Source of the DNA: Bacillus cereus group sp. RP43
GTDB taxonomy: Bacteria > Bacillota > Bacilli > Bacillales > Bacillaceae_G
DNA length: 64,000 nucleotides
Reading direction: 5' to 3'
NCBI RefSeq assembly: GCF_040459645.1
Contig: NZ_JARVHQ010000001.1
Span: forward strand, 3,906,001 to 3,970,000
Below the pieces are notes generated by a model. The model had not been told where the DNA came from and made no database searches. It saw nothing but the letters and a program-made list of their open reading frames with translations. The position numbers and the translations under genes were made by a program. Of this stretch, positions 27,068-35,989 are shown in pieces; position 1 is the first letter of the stretch, and every line of letters begins with the position of its first letter.

Positions 27068-27295
27068 TTACTCTTTCTTATCCTTCTCATCAATCAACGA
27101 ATCTATTAACTTTTGCCCAGCTTCCTCGGCTGTAATCTCATCCGTCATACCCATAAACGACCAACCTTTAGAATCGACCCACTCAACAAACTCTTGCAAA
27201 AACTCATCATGCGTCACATCCACATCAAGAATCGAACCATCAATTGAAATCGTTCTATTTTTAGATACACGTATCTTGAACGTTTTTCTTACCAT
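27068..27295 (-). CDS. Small conserved hypothetical protein
   Basis: Acidic protein of 75 residues, not recognised. It begins with a beta hairpin-like basic segment (KTFKIRVSKNRTISIDGS) and has an acidic helix at the end (AEEAGQKLIDSLIDEKDKKE). There is no signal peptide or membrane segment. GGGAGAAT lies about 10 bases before the ATG. It stands alone. Confidence 0.65.
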   Translation of the reverse strand: MVRKTFKIRVSKNRTISIDGSILDVDVTHDEFLQEFVEWVDSKGWSFMGMTDEITAEEAGQKLIDSLIDEKDKKE

Positions 27296-27567
27296 TACAA
27301 TTATTCTCCCTCTACTCCTGAATATTTATAAATATCTTGTACTTCTTTTATACATGATTTCTTGAAAATTGTAAAAAGGATATATTGGCCAATTCGAATA
27401 CTGGAAACGAAAATCTCTTATTATATAACATTCATTTGGTCATAAATTACCGAATACATCCATATAAAAAAACAAACCAACTTACATTCTATCACACCAA
27501 ACACACTTGACTTTAGTACAATTAAGTGGAATATATTAGAAAACACCTTAAAATGAGGAGGAACTCC

Positions 27568-27792
27568 ATGGCGCGTTGTACGTATTGTAAAACGAAGTGG
27601 AAAGTAAAAGATATATGGTCAATACTCATGACATTTGAAAAAGATTGTCCGTATTGCTTCGGACGGCAATATCTATCAAAGAAAACATTGAGCGCTATGC
27701 CAGAATTTATAAGCTTACCTTTACACTTCTTATTCCCTTTTCTTGTTGATTTAAGTGATAAAAGTCCTTTGGATTGGTATCGGAAATTATAA
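27568..27792 (+). CDS. Small CxxC-x19-CxxC zinc-binding protein
   Basis: Protein of 74 residues. Start ATG 27568 behind AGGAGG with a 6-base gap; the upstream frame has no ribosome site. Cysteine pairs CTYC (4-7) and CPYC (27-30) should bind one zinc, matching the Firmicutes CxxC-20-CxxC family (TIGR04104). The C-terminal half is hydrophobic (LPLHFLFPFLVDL) and may touch the membrane. Function of the family is unknown. Confidence 0.8.
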   Translation: MARCTYCKTKWKVKDIWSILMTFEKDCPYCFGRQYLSKKTLSAMPEFISLPLHFLFPFLVDLSDKSPLDWYRKL

Positions 27793-27906
27793 TATAACCG
27801 GTTTATTCAAAATCCACTTTCAATTCAATGATCTTCTTATATATGCCTTAATACACTACTAGCGTGATTCCAAATACTTTACCTTTAAAAGATTGCTATA
27901 AAAATA

Positions 27907-27935
27907 TTGTAAAATTTCAGTTAATTATATATAAT
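27907..27935 (+). promoter_or_regulatory. Predicted promoter of the tRNA-Val gene
   Basis: TTGTAA (27907-27912), a 17-base spacer, and perfect TATAAT (27930-27935), about 50 bases before the tRNA. Confidence 0.65.
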
Positions 27936-27983
27936 TGCTTTAGCATAATGATTAAAGATGCTGTTACATAAGCATTTATTGAA

Positions 27984-28056
27984 GATCCCGTAGCTCAGCA
28001 GGGAGAGCGCCACCTTGACAGGGTGGAGGTCGTGAGTTCGAACCTCTCCGGGGTCA
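27984..28056 (+). tRNA. tRNA-Val (anticodon GAC), divergent, no encoded CCA
   Basis: A 73-base cloverleaf. Acceptor GATCCCG / CGGGGTC with one T-G wobble and discriminator A; D arm with GCTC / GAGC; anticodon stem CCACC / GGTGG with loop TTGACAG, giving GAC; T loop TTCGAAC. The T stem GTGAG / CTCTC has a T-T mismatch, and the 3' end runs into TAAAAAAG rather than CCA. It is a single isolated gene, unlike most Bacillus tRNA genes, which lie in rRNA-linked clusters. It may be functional (valine, GUC/GUU codons) after CCA addition, or a decaying copy. Confidence 0.85.
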
Positions 28057-28057
28057 T

Positions 28058-28106
28058 AAAAAAGAGATACCACATCAACCTATTAGGTGATATGGTATCT
28101 CTTTTT
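28058..28106. terminator. Terminator between tRNA-Val and the lipoprotein gene
   Basis: Long arms about 28059-28076 and 28089-28106 (AAAAAGAGATACC / GGTATCTCTTTTT). One mismatch on the plus strand is a G-U pair on the minus strand, so it serves both. Confidence 0.85.
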
Positions 28107-28149
28107 ATCCAAGTCACTTCTTATAAAAACTAAAAATCTTTCCAGTTAA

Positions 28150-28752
28150 TCACTTCCCGCCAAACATCTTCTCCAAAGACTTCGCATTAGCAAATAACAA
28201 TTCTTGTAGGTTGTCATCAGCAACGATTTTGTAGTCTCCATCTTTGTCTTTCTTTAAGTTCAATGTAACTTCGCGAGTTGCCATTATTGCGTCTTTATCT
28301 GATAAGTGTTTGATGATCGCTGATGTCATCGTTTTTTCTATTGCCTTTTCAGATTGCTCTTTGTCTTCACTAAAGGCACTAGCAAAAGCCATTGGCATAA
28401 CTTCTCCCATTGCTTTTGTTACGGCAACGGATAGATCAACAGATGTAACTTTTACTTTAACTTCTGCTTTGTCATCCTTTTTTGATACTTCTTCTAGCTT
28501 TTCAAATTTAAAGCTTTTCGTAATTGCGCTCAGCATTGCTTTTCCGTCTGCATCATCTGTTTTTTCATTTAGTTTACTAAACTCTTTGTCACTTTCAACA
28601 AATGTGCGAGCTTTTTCTAAATCACCTTTTTGTATCGCTGTTAAAAATTCTTCAGTAGTATCTTTCGGATTTGCGCATCCCGCTAAAACACCAACTGTTA
28701 ATCCTACTACCATCATTAACAGCAATAATTTCTTTATCTTTTTCACGTTCAT
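28150..28752 (-). CDS. Lipoprotein, DUF4878/DUF5105-like
   Basis: Predicted lipoprotein of 200 residues with signal peptide and lipobox VLAGC (Cys26). The mature region starts PKDTTEEFLTAIQKGDLEKARTF, the helix pattern typical of small NTF2-like lipoproteins (DUF4878/DUF5105), then a beta-sheet half (EVKVKVTSVDL, EVTLNLKKDKDGDYKIV). Function unknown. Monocistronic. Confidence 0.8.
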   Translation of the reverse strand: MNVKKIKKLLLLMMVVGLTVGVLAGCANPKDTTEEFLTAIQKGDLEKARTFVESDKEFSKLNEKTDDADGKAMLSAITKSFKFEKLEEVSKKDDKAEVKVKVTSVDLSVAVTKAMGEVMPMAFASAFSEDKEQSEKAIEKTMTSAIIKHLSDKDAIMATREVTLNLKKDKDGDYKIVADDNLQELLFANAKSLEKMFGGK

Positions 28753-28866
28753 TCTCCTCTTATCTTTTCTAGTAAGTCATCACTATACAATAGTATGAAA
28801 CTGACATTACAAACATTTTTTAGTATAGCATTTATATGATTTGTTTTCTATTCTTTCCCAAAAGAC

Positions 28867-28899
28867 AAAGAGCCTTGTAGCATTTCTACAAGGCTCTTC
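28867..28899 (-). terminator. Terminator
   Basis: Perfect arms AAGAGCCTTGTAG / CTACAAGGCTCTT (28868-28880, 28886-28898), following the gene at 28902-29447. Confidence 0.85.
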
Positions 28900-28901
28900 T
28901 A

Positions 28902-29447
28902 TCAATCCGTATCCGTAGCACAAAGTAACCACATTTTATGCTCCTTACTATCTAACACCATCCAAGTAGCATCCCATGCAATATCATAGAACCAATCTGT
29001 CCACGGACAATCACTTTCAAACACTCTAATATCTTCATATCGATCTTGGAACATGTATTGACATACATTAATCGCTAATTGCTTTGCGATAACTGGTCGC
29101 TCTCGAAATTCCTCATATGCTCCACCCCACAAAATGTGAGCGGCGATGCTACCATCAAGCATGACTGCCTGATGTTCTTTAAAATAAAATTTATATTTTT
29201 CTGATGTATGTATTTTTAACCCTTCTAAGTTATTAATTATATCTAAAGAGTTGAAGATTCTTCTGAAAAAGTGCTCGTGTCCATCTTCTCCATGCGGTAT
29301 TTCTTTGAAAAAATTTTCGTTATGTACTTTAAAACAGCTTATAATCGCTCCGCCATGTAGGTTTTGTTCTTTGAATGTATGTATAAGTTGCTCAATAGAT
29401 GAGTCATTCGTTTCTATTTTTTCAAAAGTTCCTGCTTTCCATCTCAT
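28902..29447 (-). CDS. Hypothetical protein
   Basis: Soluble protein of 181 residues from ATG 29447 (an in-frame GTG at 29456 is the alternative; ribosome sites are weak for both). It is rich in aromatic residues, with HGEDGHEHFFRRIF, AAHILWGGAYEEF and DCPWTDWFYDIAWDATWMVLD. The even spread of Trp and Asp suggests an enzyme-like or immunity-like fold, but I do not recognise it. It lies 40 bases after the membrane protein at 29488-29850 in the same direction. Confidence 0.7.
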   Translation of the reverse strand: MRWKAGTFEKIETNDSSIEQLIHTFKEQNLHGGAIISCFKVHNENFFKEIPHGEDGHEHFFRRIFNSLDIINNLEGLKIHTSEKYKFYFKEHQAVMLDGSIAAHILWGGAYEEFRERPVIAKQLAINVCQYMFQDRYEDIRVFESDCPWTDWFYDIAWDATWMVLDSKEHKMWLLCATDTD

Positions 29448-29487
29448 AACGCTCACTACTCTCTATTTTAAATTTGTTTCTTCATTA

Positions 29488-29850
29488 TTATAGTACTTGC
29501 TTTAACATCAGCATTGCTATTCTATATTCATCACTATAAGGTTCCGTTATGATTAAAGGCGAATGAACATTTTTTTCTTCTTCAATCATTGTGAATACTT
29601 CAGTTTTTTCTTGTAATATGTTGGATTCACTATCTTTAGTAGGTTGTTTGCTTGTTTCAATTTTCTTTGTCACTTCGCCAAGCTTTTGCCCAACTGCTTC
29701 TATTTTAATAGGTTCATCCGTAACGTAATATTCCTGATTCTCCCATACTAACATAGGTGGCACTTGTTCTCGTTTGTTACATATTATATAAGTAATACTA
29801 GCTATAAGTAGTAGACCTATTACTATAAAGAAAATAGCTTTTTTATTCAG
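29488..29850 (-). CDS. Membrane-anchored hypothetical protein with apparent CTG start
   Basis: Read from CTG 29850 the frame encodes 120 residues: NKKAIFFIVIGLLLIASITY (a membrane anchor) then PPMLVWENQEYYVTDEPIKI and an acidic linker, ending YRIAMLMLKQVL. The frame closes at a TAG two codons upstream of CTG. The first ATG or GTG lies inside the mature part, after the anchor. Only CTG restores the anchor, and AAGAAG lies about 8 bases upstream. Either CTG is used, or the gene lost its ATG. The pattern PP.L.W...YY is typical of Bacillus extracytoplasmic proteins of unknown role. Confidence 0.6.
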   Translation of the reverse strand: MNKKAIFFIVIGLLLIASITYIICNKREQVPPMLVWENQEYYVTDEPIKIEAVGQKLGEVTKKIETSKQPTKDSESNILQEKTEVFTMIEEEKNVHSPLIITEPYSDEYRIAMLMLKQVL

Positions 29851-29947
29851 ATACTATTCTTCTTATCTATCATTTCATTGGATTGTATAATATAAGCTAT
29901 AGATAGCAAATGGATTTTATGGTAATTTTTAGTTTTATTTTCAAAAA

Positions 29948-29980
29948 GAAAAACCTTACAACAGTAAGGTTCCGTTTTTA
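29948..29980 (-). terminator. Terminator
   Basis: Hairpin AACCTTAC / GTAAGGTT (29952-29959, 29964-29971) with A and T tracts, just after the 60-residue membrane protein. Confidence 0.75.
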
Positions 29981-29984
29981 AATT

Positions 29985-30167
29985 CTATAATGTTTTATTA
30001 ATTAAAACGACCATTACGATAATCGCTATAAACATAACAACTAAACAGCCGATCATTTTATAAAATCCTCGTTTCGTTAACGTTCCGCCCTGAACGTCTT
30101 TACGAATAAATAAGAATACCGCTAAAAATAATACAAGCCCCATGCCAAAAGCATACATCATTTGCAT
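29985..30167 (-). CDS. Small two-helix membrane protein
   Basis: Protein of 60 residues with two membrane helices (FGMGLVLFLAVFLFI and MIGCLVVMFIAIIVMVVLI) and a short basic loop (RKDVQGGTLTKRG). AAAGGAAG lies 8 bases before the ATG. It is 28 bases after the DUF-type membrane protein gene, so it is third in an operon headed by the XRE regulator. Not recognised. Confidence 0.75.
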   Translation of the reverse strand: MQMMYAFGMGLVLFLAVFLFIRKDVQGGTLTKRGFYKMIGCLVVMFIAIIVMVVLINKTL

Positions 30168-30195
30168 ATATTAATCTTCCTTTCTCTCTTCCATC

Positions 30196-30573
30196 TTAAT
30201 ATCTTTTCGATAAAACAACAAACGATATAAAAACTGTACTCATCGTAAGTGCCATAAGTATATTCAATAATTCAGTAGCAGATAGTGTAATTACTTTTAA
30301 ATTTAAACCGATAGAGAAAAGAAGGTAATACGCTGTTAATGCAAAAAATGTCACAAACATTCCTTTGTAACGAATGAGTTTCATTCGCTCATCTTTTTCT
30401 TTAAATTGCGGGTGCAAGTAGCTTAGGCAGAAACACATAATCATCATTGCAAGCACGGTATAAGTTGGAATTGGCGGTGCTGAATGGGTCATTATACCTG
30501 CTAGTATCATAAATCCACTCATAATTAAAAAGATAATTCCCATAATGAAAAAGTACTTTTGTGAATAATTCAT
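30196..30573 (-). CDS. Four-helix membrane protein paired with an XRE regulator
   Basis: Protein of 125 residues with four membrane helices, two before and two after a charged loop (HPQFKEKDERMKLIRYKG). The ATG overlaps the stop of the upstream XRE gene by four bases, a coupling very common in Firmicutes, where such regulator and membrane-protein pairs recur. Function unknown; cell-envelope stress or immunity are guesses. Confidence 0.8.
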   Translation of the reverse strand: MNYSQKYFFIMGIIFLIMSGFMILAGIMTHSAPPIPTYTVLAMMIMCFCLSYLHPQFKEKDERMKLIRYKGMFVTFFALTAYYLLFSIGLNLKVITLSATELLNILMALTMSTVFISFVVLSKRY

Positions 30574-30785
30574 CCTTTCTCCTCCTCTTCTTTTCCTTCA
30601 TAAATGAATACATGTTCTATCGTTGTCTGAAATGTTTTCGCTATTTCAAATGCTAATGGAAGTGATGGATCATATTTCCCTTTTTCAATTGAGATAATGG
30701 TTTGTCTGGAAACCCCAAGTTTCTCAGCCAATTTTTCTTGAGATAGTCCAAATTTTTTTCGGTATTCGACCATTTTATTTTCCAA
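30570..30785 (-). CDS. XRE-family transcriptional regulator (YgzD/YozG type)
   Basis: Repressor of 71 residues, almost only a helix-turn-helix: YRKKFGLSQEKLAEKLGVSRQTIISIEKGKYDPS. The start is TTG 30785 with GGAGGGAG about 8 bases upstream. It most likely binds the large palindrome that overlaps its own promoter at 30814-30856. The downstream membrane-protein genes are its probable targets. Confidence 0.88.
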   Translation of the reverse strand: MENKMVEYRKKFGLSQEKLAEKLGVSRQTIISIEKGKYDPSLPLAFEIAKTFQTTIEHVFIYEGKEEEEKG

Positions 30786-30813
30786 GGAAATTTCTCCCTC
30801 CTTCCTTATATCG

Positions 30814-30856
30814 AGTATATATGTAAAGGAAACTTCACGTCAAGGTTCCTTTACAT
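30814..30856 (-). promoter_or_regulatory. Promoter with overlapping operator of the XRE operon
   Basis: On the minus strand TTGACG (30838-30843), an 18-base spacer and TATACT (30814-30819) form a good sigma-A promoter. Inverted arms of 15 bases, ATGTAAAGGAAACTT (30821-30835) and its inverse (30842-30856) with one mismatch, flank the centre and cover the -35 and spacer, so a bound dimer would block transcription. Confidence 0.8.
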
Positions 30857-31238
30857 CCATTCATATTATTTTGCATTCTATTTATATAGAAGAAACTTTT
30901 TCAAATTCAGCACGTCTATTTTGTAATGAAACATGGAACAATGTATATAGCCGTTACTATATCTCCTCTCCGTTTTTATGAAAATTTAATATCTCCATAT
31001 TTGTTTTATCCTTTTAAAATATTTCATTCTTCTCCTTATTGGGTGAAATACGCTATTGTTTTTACGTTGTTTTTCGCCATATTTATAGAAACTAACGGTT
31101 TATGAAGCATTTTTTATGTATAACCACTTTTTTTGTAGAAATCCTTCATTTTCCTTTCAATATTTAACACTATCGATATAAAGTTTATGGTAAATTCATA
31201 ATTTTTTATTTTTTATACTATATTCCGTTATATTGTTG
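30857..31238. other. AT-rich intergenic region upstream of odhA
   Basis: About 380 bases of very AT-rich sequence. No ORF with a ribosome site, no hairpin terminator and no RNA motif was recognised. Confidence 0.4.
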
Positions 31239-31264
31239 TATAATATCAATGAAAGCGCTTATTA
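31239..31264 (+). promoter_or_regulatory. odhA -10 and cre-like site
   Basis: A perfect TATAAT (31239-31244) without a good -35 is followed by ATGAAAGCGCTTATT (31249-31263), which fits the CcpA cre consensus WTGNAANCGNWNNCW at all but one position. A cre overlapping the transcription start would repress odhAB on glucose, as known for TCA-cycle genes in Bacillus. The leader would be about 360 bases long. Confidence 0.55.
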
Positions 31265-31611
31265 TTTCAATATACATAATTCGAACTAAACTTTATCGAA
31301 ACATTCTAATAGTTATACTTATATTTAAATGCAACAATTATAGTTATTAATGTAGGTATACCAAATATATCCACCCCATTTTTCTGTAAAATTACTTTAT
31401 AACATGAAAGATTAACTTGGGTGATAAGTTATTGTGAATGTTTTTTTACAAAACAGATAAGTAATAGTGTTTGGTATTATGTAAATTATTGTAATAACAT
31501 AAGAGTAAAGAAAACCATTTACATTAATTATTAATTCATCAATTATTGAAAAAGAGCAAAATGCACCTTTTGTATAGGAAAAGGATTATATGCATTGGGA
31601 GGTTTAAACAA

Positions 31612-34479
31612 ATGACGAGGAAGAATACAACGACAAACCCTTGGGCCAAGTTCCATGGTCCGAACCTTGGTTATGTTATTGAACAGTATGATCTTTACGT
31701 AACTGGAGCAGGTTCTGTTGATCCGGAATTACAAGAGCTTTTTGAAATTTTTGGAGCTCCTTCGTTTCAAGATGATGTCGTAACAGGGGACAACACAGCA
31801 ACACATTTTTCTCCTCAAAACACAGGGAACATTGAAAAGATTCTTAAAGTCGTTCAACTTGTTGAACAGATTCGTTCTTTCGGGCATACGTTGGCTCACA
31901 TCAATCCGATGGAAGATGCTGCAAATGGGCAATCTCTTATCGAGAAAACAATGAACGAACTGAGCGATGCTGATTTGAAAGCGATTCCAGCTAAAACAGT
32001 ATGGCAAGATGCACCAGAGGGTATTCACACTGCACTTGATGTAATTCATAGATTAAAAGACGTTTATACAAAATCTTTAGCTTATGAATTCTCACATATA
32101 CAAGATAGTGAAGAACGCGCGTGGTTGCATCAAATGGTGGAATCAAATTCATTGCGTCAACCATTATCAAATAAAAAACGAACTGCTCTTTTAAAACGTT
32201 TAACTGCTGTTGAAGGTTTCGAGCAATTCTTGCATAAAACATTCGTTGGTCAAAAACGTTTCTCAATAGAGGGCGTTGATATGCTTGTACCTGTACTAGA
32301 TGAAATTGTTTCAGAAGGTGCTAAAGGCGGCGTTGAAGATGTCATGATTGGTATGGCTCACCGTGGTCGTCTAAGCGTACTCGCTCACGTACTAGAAAAG
32401 CCATATAGTCACATGTTTGCTGAGTTCAAACATGCAAAAATAGAAGGTGTAAAGGCAAATGCTGGCTGGACTGGCGACGTGAAATACCATTTAGGTAGAG
32501 AACAAGTCGTTGGTAATGAAGAAGTTAGCACTCGTGTTACATTAGCAAATAACCCGAGTCATCTTGAGTTCGTTAACCCTGTTGTTGAAGGTTTCGCACG
32601 TGCAGCTCAAGAGAATCGTAAAAAATCTGGTCTTCCAGAACAAGATACTACAAAATCATTCGTAATTTTAGTTCATGGTGATGCTGCATTCCCTGGTCAA
32701 GGTGTTGTGTCTGAAACATTGAACTTAAGTAGATTGAATGCATACCAAACTGGCGGAACTATTCATGTTATCGCAAATAATGCAGTCGGCTTTACGACCG
32801 ATAGCTATGATTCTCGTTCTACTAAATATTCAAGTGACCTTGCAAAAGGTTTCGATATTCCGATTGTTCACGTAAACGCTGATGATCCGGAAGCTTGTCT
32901 TGCTGCTGCAAACCTTGCGATCCAATATCGTACGCTGTTCAAAAAGGACTTCTTAATCGATTTAATCGGTTACCGCCGATATGGTCATAACGAAATGGAT
33001 GATCCAGCAGTTACGCAACCACAAGTGTACAAAAAAATTAAAAATCACCCAACTGTAAGAGCAATTTATGCAGATCAATTACAATCTGCTGGCGTTCTGA
33101 ATGCAGATGAGGTTGAAACAATTACTCAGTTTATACAAGAGGAATTAAAGGCTGAATATGCACAAGTGCCACCAGCTGATACGAGTGCTGCAACAATTCA
33201 CGTTAAAGTTCCAGAGGTTGTTGCAAAAGGAATTCAACCGATTGACACTGGTGTTTCAATTGACTCACTTCGTGCAATTAATGAAGGACTATTATCTTGG
33301 CCTGAAGGCTTTAACGTATATCCAAAAGTGAAGAAAATTCTTGAGCGCCGTAAAGATGCTCTTGAAGAGAACGGTAAAATTGAATGGGCACTTGCTGAAT
33401 CGTTAGCATTCGCTTCTATTTTGCAAGAAGGTACGCCAATTCGTTTAACTGGTCAAGATTCACAGCGTGGTACATTCGCGCATCGTCATATCGTATTACA
33501 CGATACTGATACAAACGAAACATATTCACCATTACACCGTTTACCGAACATTAACGCATCATTCTCTGTTCATAACAGTCCGTTATCAGAAGCTGCTGTT
33601 GTTGGTTACGAATATGGTTATAACGTATTTGCTCCAGAAACTCTTGTGATGTGGGAAGCTCAATACGGTGACTTCTCAAATACTGCGCAAGCATTATTTG
33701 ATCAATATGTTTCAGCAGGAAGAGCGAAATGGGGTCAAAAATCAGGTCTAGTTCTTCTATTACCACACGGTTATGAAGGTCAAGGACCGGAGCATTCTAG
33801 TGCACGTCCAGAGCGTTTCTTACAATTAGCTGCGGAGAACAACTGGACAGTTGCAAACTTAACAAGCGCGGCACAATACTTCCATATCTTGCGCCGTCAA
33901 GCATCTATCTTAGGAACAGAGGCTGTTCGACCATTAGTAATTATGACGCCGAAAAGCTTATTACGTCACCCACTTACACTTTCTACAGGTAGTGAGTTAA
34001 GTGAAGGACGTTTCCAACCTGCTTTAGAACAAGGAAACCTTGGTGCGAAACCAAACAAAGTAAAACGTCTTGTTTTAAGTACAGGTAAAATGGCAATTGA
34101 CTTAGCAGCAGAAATCGAAAGTGGTAAGCATGAGTACAGCCTAGATGAAGTTCATATGGTTCGTATCGAGCAGTTGTACCCATTCCCTGCTGAAAAAGTT
34201 CAATCTATTATTAAACGCTTTAAAAACTTAGAAGAAATCATTTGGGTTCAAGAAGAACCTCGTAATATGGGCGCATGGCATTACATGGCTCCAATTCTGT
34301 TCGAACTAGCTGGGGATAAAGTGAAAACAGGTTACATTGGACGCCCGGATCGTTCTAGCCCATCTGGTGGCGATCCATTCGCTCACAAAGCTGAGCAAGA
34401 ATTAATCGTTGCACACGCTTTAGATGTGAAGTACAACTTCCGCCAAGATAAACAAGAAATTGAAGTTTTCAGCAACTGA
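31612..34479 (+). CDS. odhA: 2-oxoglutarate dehydrogenase E1 component
   Basis: Thiamine-diphosphate-dependent decarboxylase of 955 residues, the E1 subunit of the 2-oxoglutarate dehydrogenase complex in the TCA cycle. Start ATG 31612 behind GGGAGG; the frame from 31546 has no ribosome site. The active-site blocks are clear: [23 protein letters not shown] with the diphosphate-binding [19 protein letters not shown], and transketolase-like C-terminal motifs [12 protein letters not shown] and [12 protein letters not shown]. It is followed by odhB. Confidence 0.96.
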   Translation: MTRKNTTTNPWAKFHGPNLGYVIEQYDLYVTGAGSVDPELQELFEIFGAPSFQDDVVTGDNTATHFSPQNTGNIEKILKVVQLVEQIRSFGHTLAHINPMEDAANGQSLIEKTMNELSDADLKAIPAKTVWQDAPEGIHTALDVIHRLKDVYTKSLAYEFSHIQDSEERAWLHQMVESNSLRQPLSNKKRTALLKRLTAVEGFEQFLHKTFVGQKRFSIEGVDMLVPVLDEIVSEGAKGGVEDVMIGMAHRGRLSVLAHVLEKPYSHMFAEFKHAKIEGVKANAGWTGDVKYHLGREQVVGNEEVSTRVTLANNPSHLEFVNPVVEGFARAAQENRKKSGLPEQDTTKSFVILVHGDAAFPGQGVVSETLNLSRLNAYQTGGTIHVIANNAVGFTTDSYDSRSTKYSSDLAKGFDIPIVHVNADDPEACLAAANLAIQYRTLFKKDFLIDLIGYRRYGHNEMDDPAVTQPQVYKKIKNHPTVRAIYADQLQSAGVLNADEVETITQFIQEELKAEYAQVPPADTSAATIHVKVPEVVAKGIQPIDTGVSIDSLRAINEGLLSWPEGFNVYPKVKKILERRKDALEENGKIEWALAESLAFASILQEGTPIRLTGQDSQRGTFAHRHIVLHDTDTNETYSPLHRLPNINASFSVHNSPLSEAAVVGYEYGYNVFAPETLVMWEAQYGDFSNTAQALFDQYVSAGRAKWGQKSGLVLLLPHGYEGQGPEHSSARPERFLQLAAENNWTVANLTSAAQYFHILRRQASILGTEAVRPLVIMTPKSLLRHPLTLSTGSELSEGRFQPALEQGNLGAKPNKVKRLVLSTGKMAIDLAAEIESGKHEYSLDEVHMVRIEQLYPFPAEKVQSIIKRFKNLEEIIWVQEEPRNMGAWHYMAPILFELAGDKVKTGYIGRPDRSSPSGGDPFAHKAEQELIVAHALDVKYNFRQDKQEIEVFSN

Positions 34480-34505
34480 AAGTAACAATGAGTTTTTCAG
34501 GCTCA

Positions 34506-34530
34506 GCTGTGGCAGATAGTCTGCCACAGC
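34506..34530 (+). other. Hairpin between odhA and odhB
   Basis: GCTGTGGCAG-ATAGT-CTGCCACAGC, extendable outwards with GGCT / GGGCT. There is no T tract, so it is unlikely to be a terminator. It may be an mRNA processing or stability element that sets the odhA to odhB ratio. Confidence 0.75.
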
Positions 34531-34608
34531 CGGGCTAACAAATGGAGATTACCGAAGATTAAAGAAGACAAAACACACCGTTAGGCAAATAAGGGGAGGA
34601 CATTTAAA

Positions 34609-35865
34609 ATGATCGAAATTAAAGTACCTGAGCTTGCAGAATCTATTTCAGAAGGAACTATTTCACAATGGCTTATCAACGTAGGCGACAAAGTTGAGAA
34701 AGGTGGCAGCGTTGTTGAGCTTGAGACTGACAAAGTCAATGTAGAAATCATTGCAGAGGATTCAGGTATTGTATCGAAGTTACTAGGCGAACCTGGAGAT
34801 ACAGTTGAAGTTGGCGCTACTATCGCAATTTTAGATGCAAACGGCGCAGCAGTTGCAGTAAGTACACCTGCTCCATTGGCTGAGCAACCAAAACAAGAAA
34901 CTACTGAAGCACCGAAAGCAGCAGCTCCAAGTGCTGAACAAAATAAAGCGTTGCAAGGTTTACCAAATACAAATCGTCCTATCGCATCACCAGCTGCTCG
35001 CAAAATGGCTCGTGAATTAGGAATCGACTTAAACGACGTACGTAGCACAGATCCACTTGGACGTGTGAGACCACATGACGTACAAGCTCATGCTGCAGCG
35101 CCAAAAGAAGCACCAGCTGCTCCAAAACAAAGTCCGGCTCCAGTTGCAAAAACTGAATTTGAAAAACCAGTTGAGCGTGTGAAAATGTCCCGCCGCCGTC
35201 AAACAATTGCAAAACGTCTTGTAGAAGTTCAACAAACATCTGCAATGTTAACTACATTTAACGAAGTTGATATGAGTGCAATCATGGAATTACGTAAAGA
35301 ACGCAAAGATGCTTTCGAGAAAAAACATGATGTACGTCTTGGCTTTATGTCATTCTTCACAAAAGCAGTTGTTGCAGCATTAAAACAATTCCCATTATTA
35401 AATGCTGAAATTCAAGGCGATGAGCTTATCATTAAAAAATTCTATGATATCGGTATTGCAGTAGCAGCTCCAGATGGATTAGTTGTTCCAGTTGTACGCG
35501 ATGCTAACCAATTGAACTTCGCTGAAATTGAAAGCGAGATTCGTAATTTAGGTCTGAAAGCACGTGATAATAAACTTTCATTAAAAGAGCTACAAGGTGG
35601 TACGTTTACGATTACAAACGGTGGTGTATTCGGTTCTCTAATGTCTACACCAATCCTAAATAGCCCACAAGTAGGTATTCTAGGGATGCATAAAATCCAA
35701 GTACGTCCAGTTGCAATTGATGCAGAGCGTATGGAAAACCGCCCAATGATGTACCTTGCACTATCTTACGATCACCGTATTGTTGATGGTAAAGAAGCAG
35801 TTAGCTTCCTTGTTGCTGTTAAAGATATGCTTGAAGATCCAAAATCATTATTATTAGAAGGTTGA
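34609..35865 (+). CDS. odhB: Dihydrolipoyl succinyltransferase (E2)
   Basis: E2 core of the 2-oxoglutarate dehydrogenase complex, 418 residues. A lipoyl domain carries Lys42 in ETDKVNV. An Ala/Pro/Lys linker leads to the peripheral-subunit-binding domain ([19 protein letters not shown], about 128-165), a second linker, and the catalytic domain ending in [13 protein letters not shown] with the acyltransferase His and Asp. The ribosome site is GGGGAGG. Operon with odhA; E3 is shared with pyruvate dehydrogenase and lies elsewhere. Confidence 0.96.
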   Translation: MIEIKVPELAESISEGTISQWLINVGDKVEKGGSVVELETDKVNVEIIAEDSGIVSKLLGEPGDTVEVGATIAILDANGAAVAVSTPAPLAEQPKQETTEAPKAAAPSAEQNKALQGLPNTNRPIASPAARKMARELGIDLNDVRSTDPLGRVRPHDVQAHAAAPKEAPAAPKQSPAPVAKTEFEKPVERVKMSRRRQTIAKRLVEVQQTSAMLTTFNEVDMSAIMELRKERKDAFEKKHDVRLGFMSFFTKAVVAALKQFPLLNAEIQGDELIIKKFYDIGIAVAAPDGLVVPVVRDANQLNFAEIESEIRNLGLKARDNKLSLKELQGGTFTITNGGVFGSLMSTPILNSPQVGILGMHKIQVRPVAIDAERMENRPMMYLALSYDHRIVDGKEAVSFLVAVKDMLEDPKSLLLEG

Positions 35866-35886
35866 TAGATTATTAATCTATTAAAG

Positions 35887-35918
35887 GCTGTAGAATGAAT
35901 CATTCTACAGCTTTTTTT
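35887..35918 (+). terminator. Terminator after odhB
   Basis: GCTGTAGAATG-AAT-CATTCTACAGC followed by seven T. Confidence 0.93.
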
Positions 35919-35929
35919 ATTATATTCAT

Positions 35930-35960
35930 ACGGGACAAATCACACTACATAGACTAATAA
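35930..35960 (+). promoter_or_regulatory. Candidate promoter of the TOMM operon (sigma-K-like)
   Basis: AC (35930-35931), 16 bases, then CATAGACTA (35948-35956), which fits the sigma-K pattern AC-N16/17-CATANNNTA. A weaker sigma-A reading, GGGACA (35932-35937), 17 bases, TAATAA, is also possible. Both start transcription shortly before the ribosome site AAGGGGG at about 35978. Confidence 0.35.
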
Positions 35961-35989
35961 TGTATGCCTAAAGCGTAAGGGGGATAAAC

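Noticed and set aside
28244..28798. 184-codon plus-strand ORF opposite the lipoprotein gene
   Set aside because: Ser/Phe/Ala-rich antisense frame of a gene with a clear lipobox; no ribosome site.
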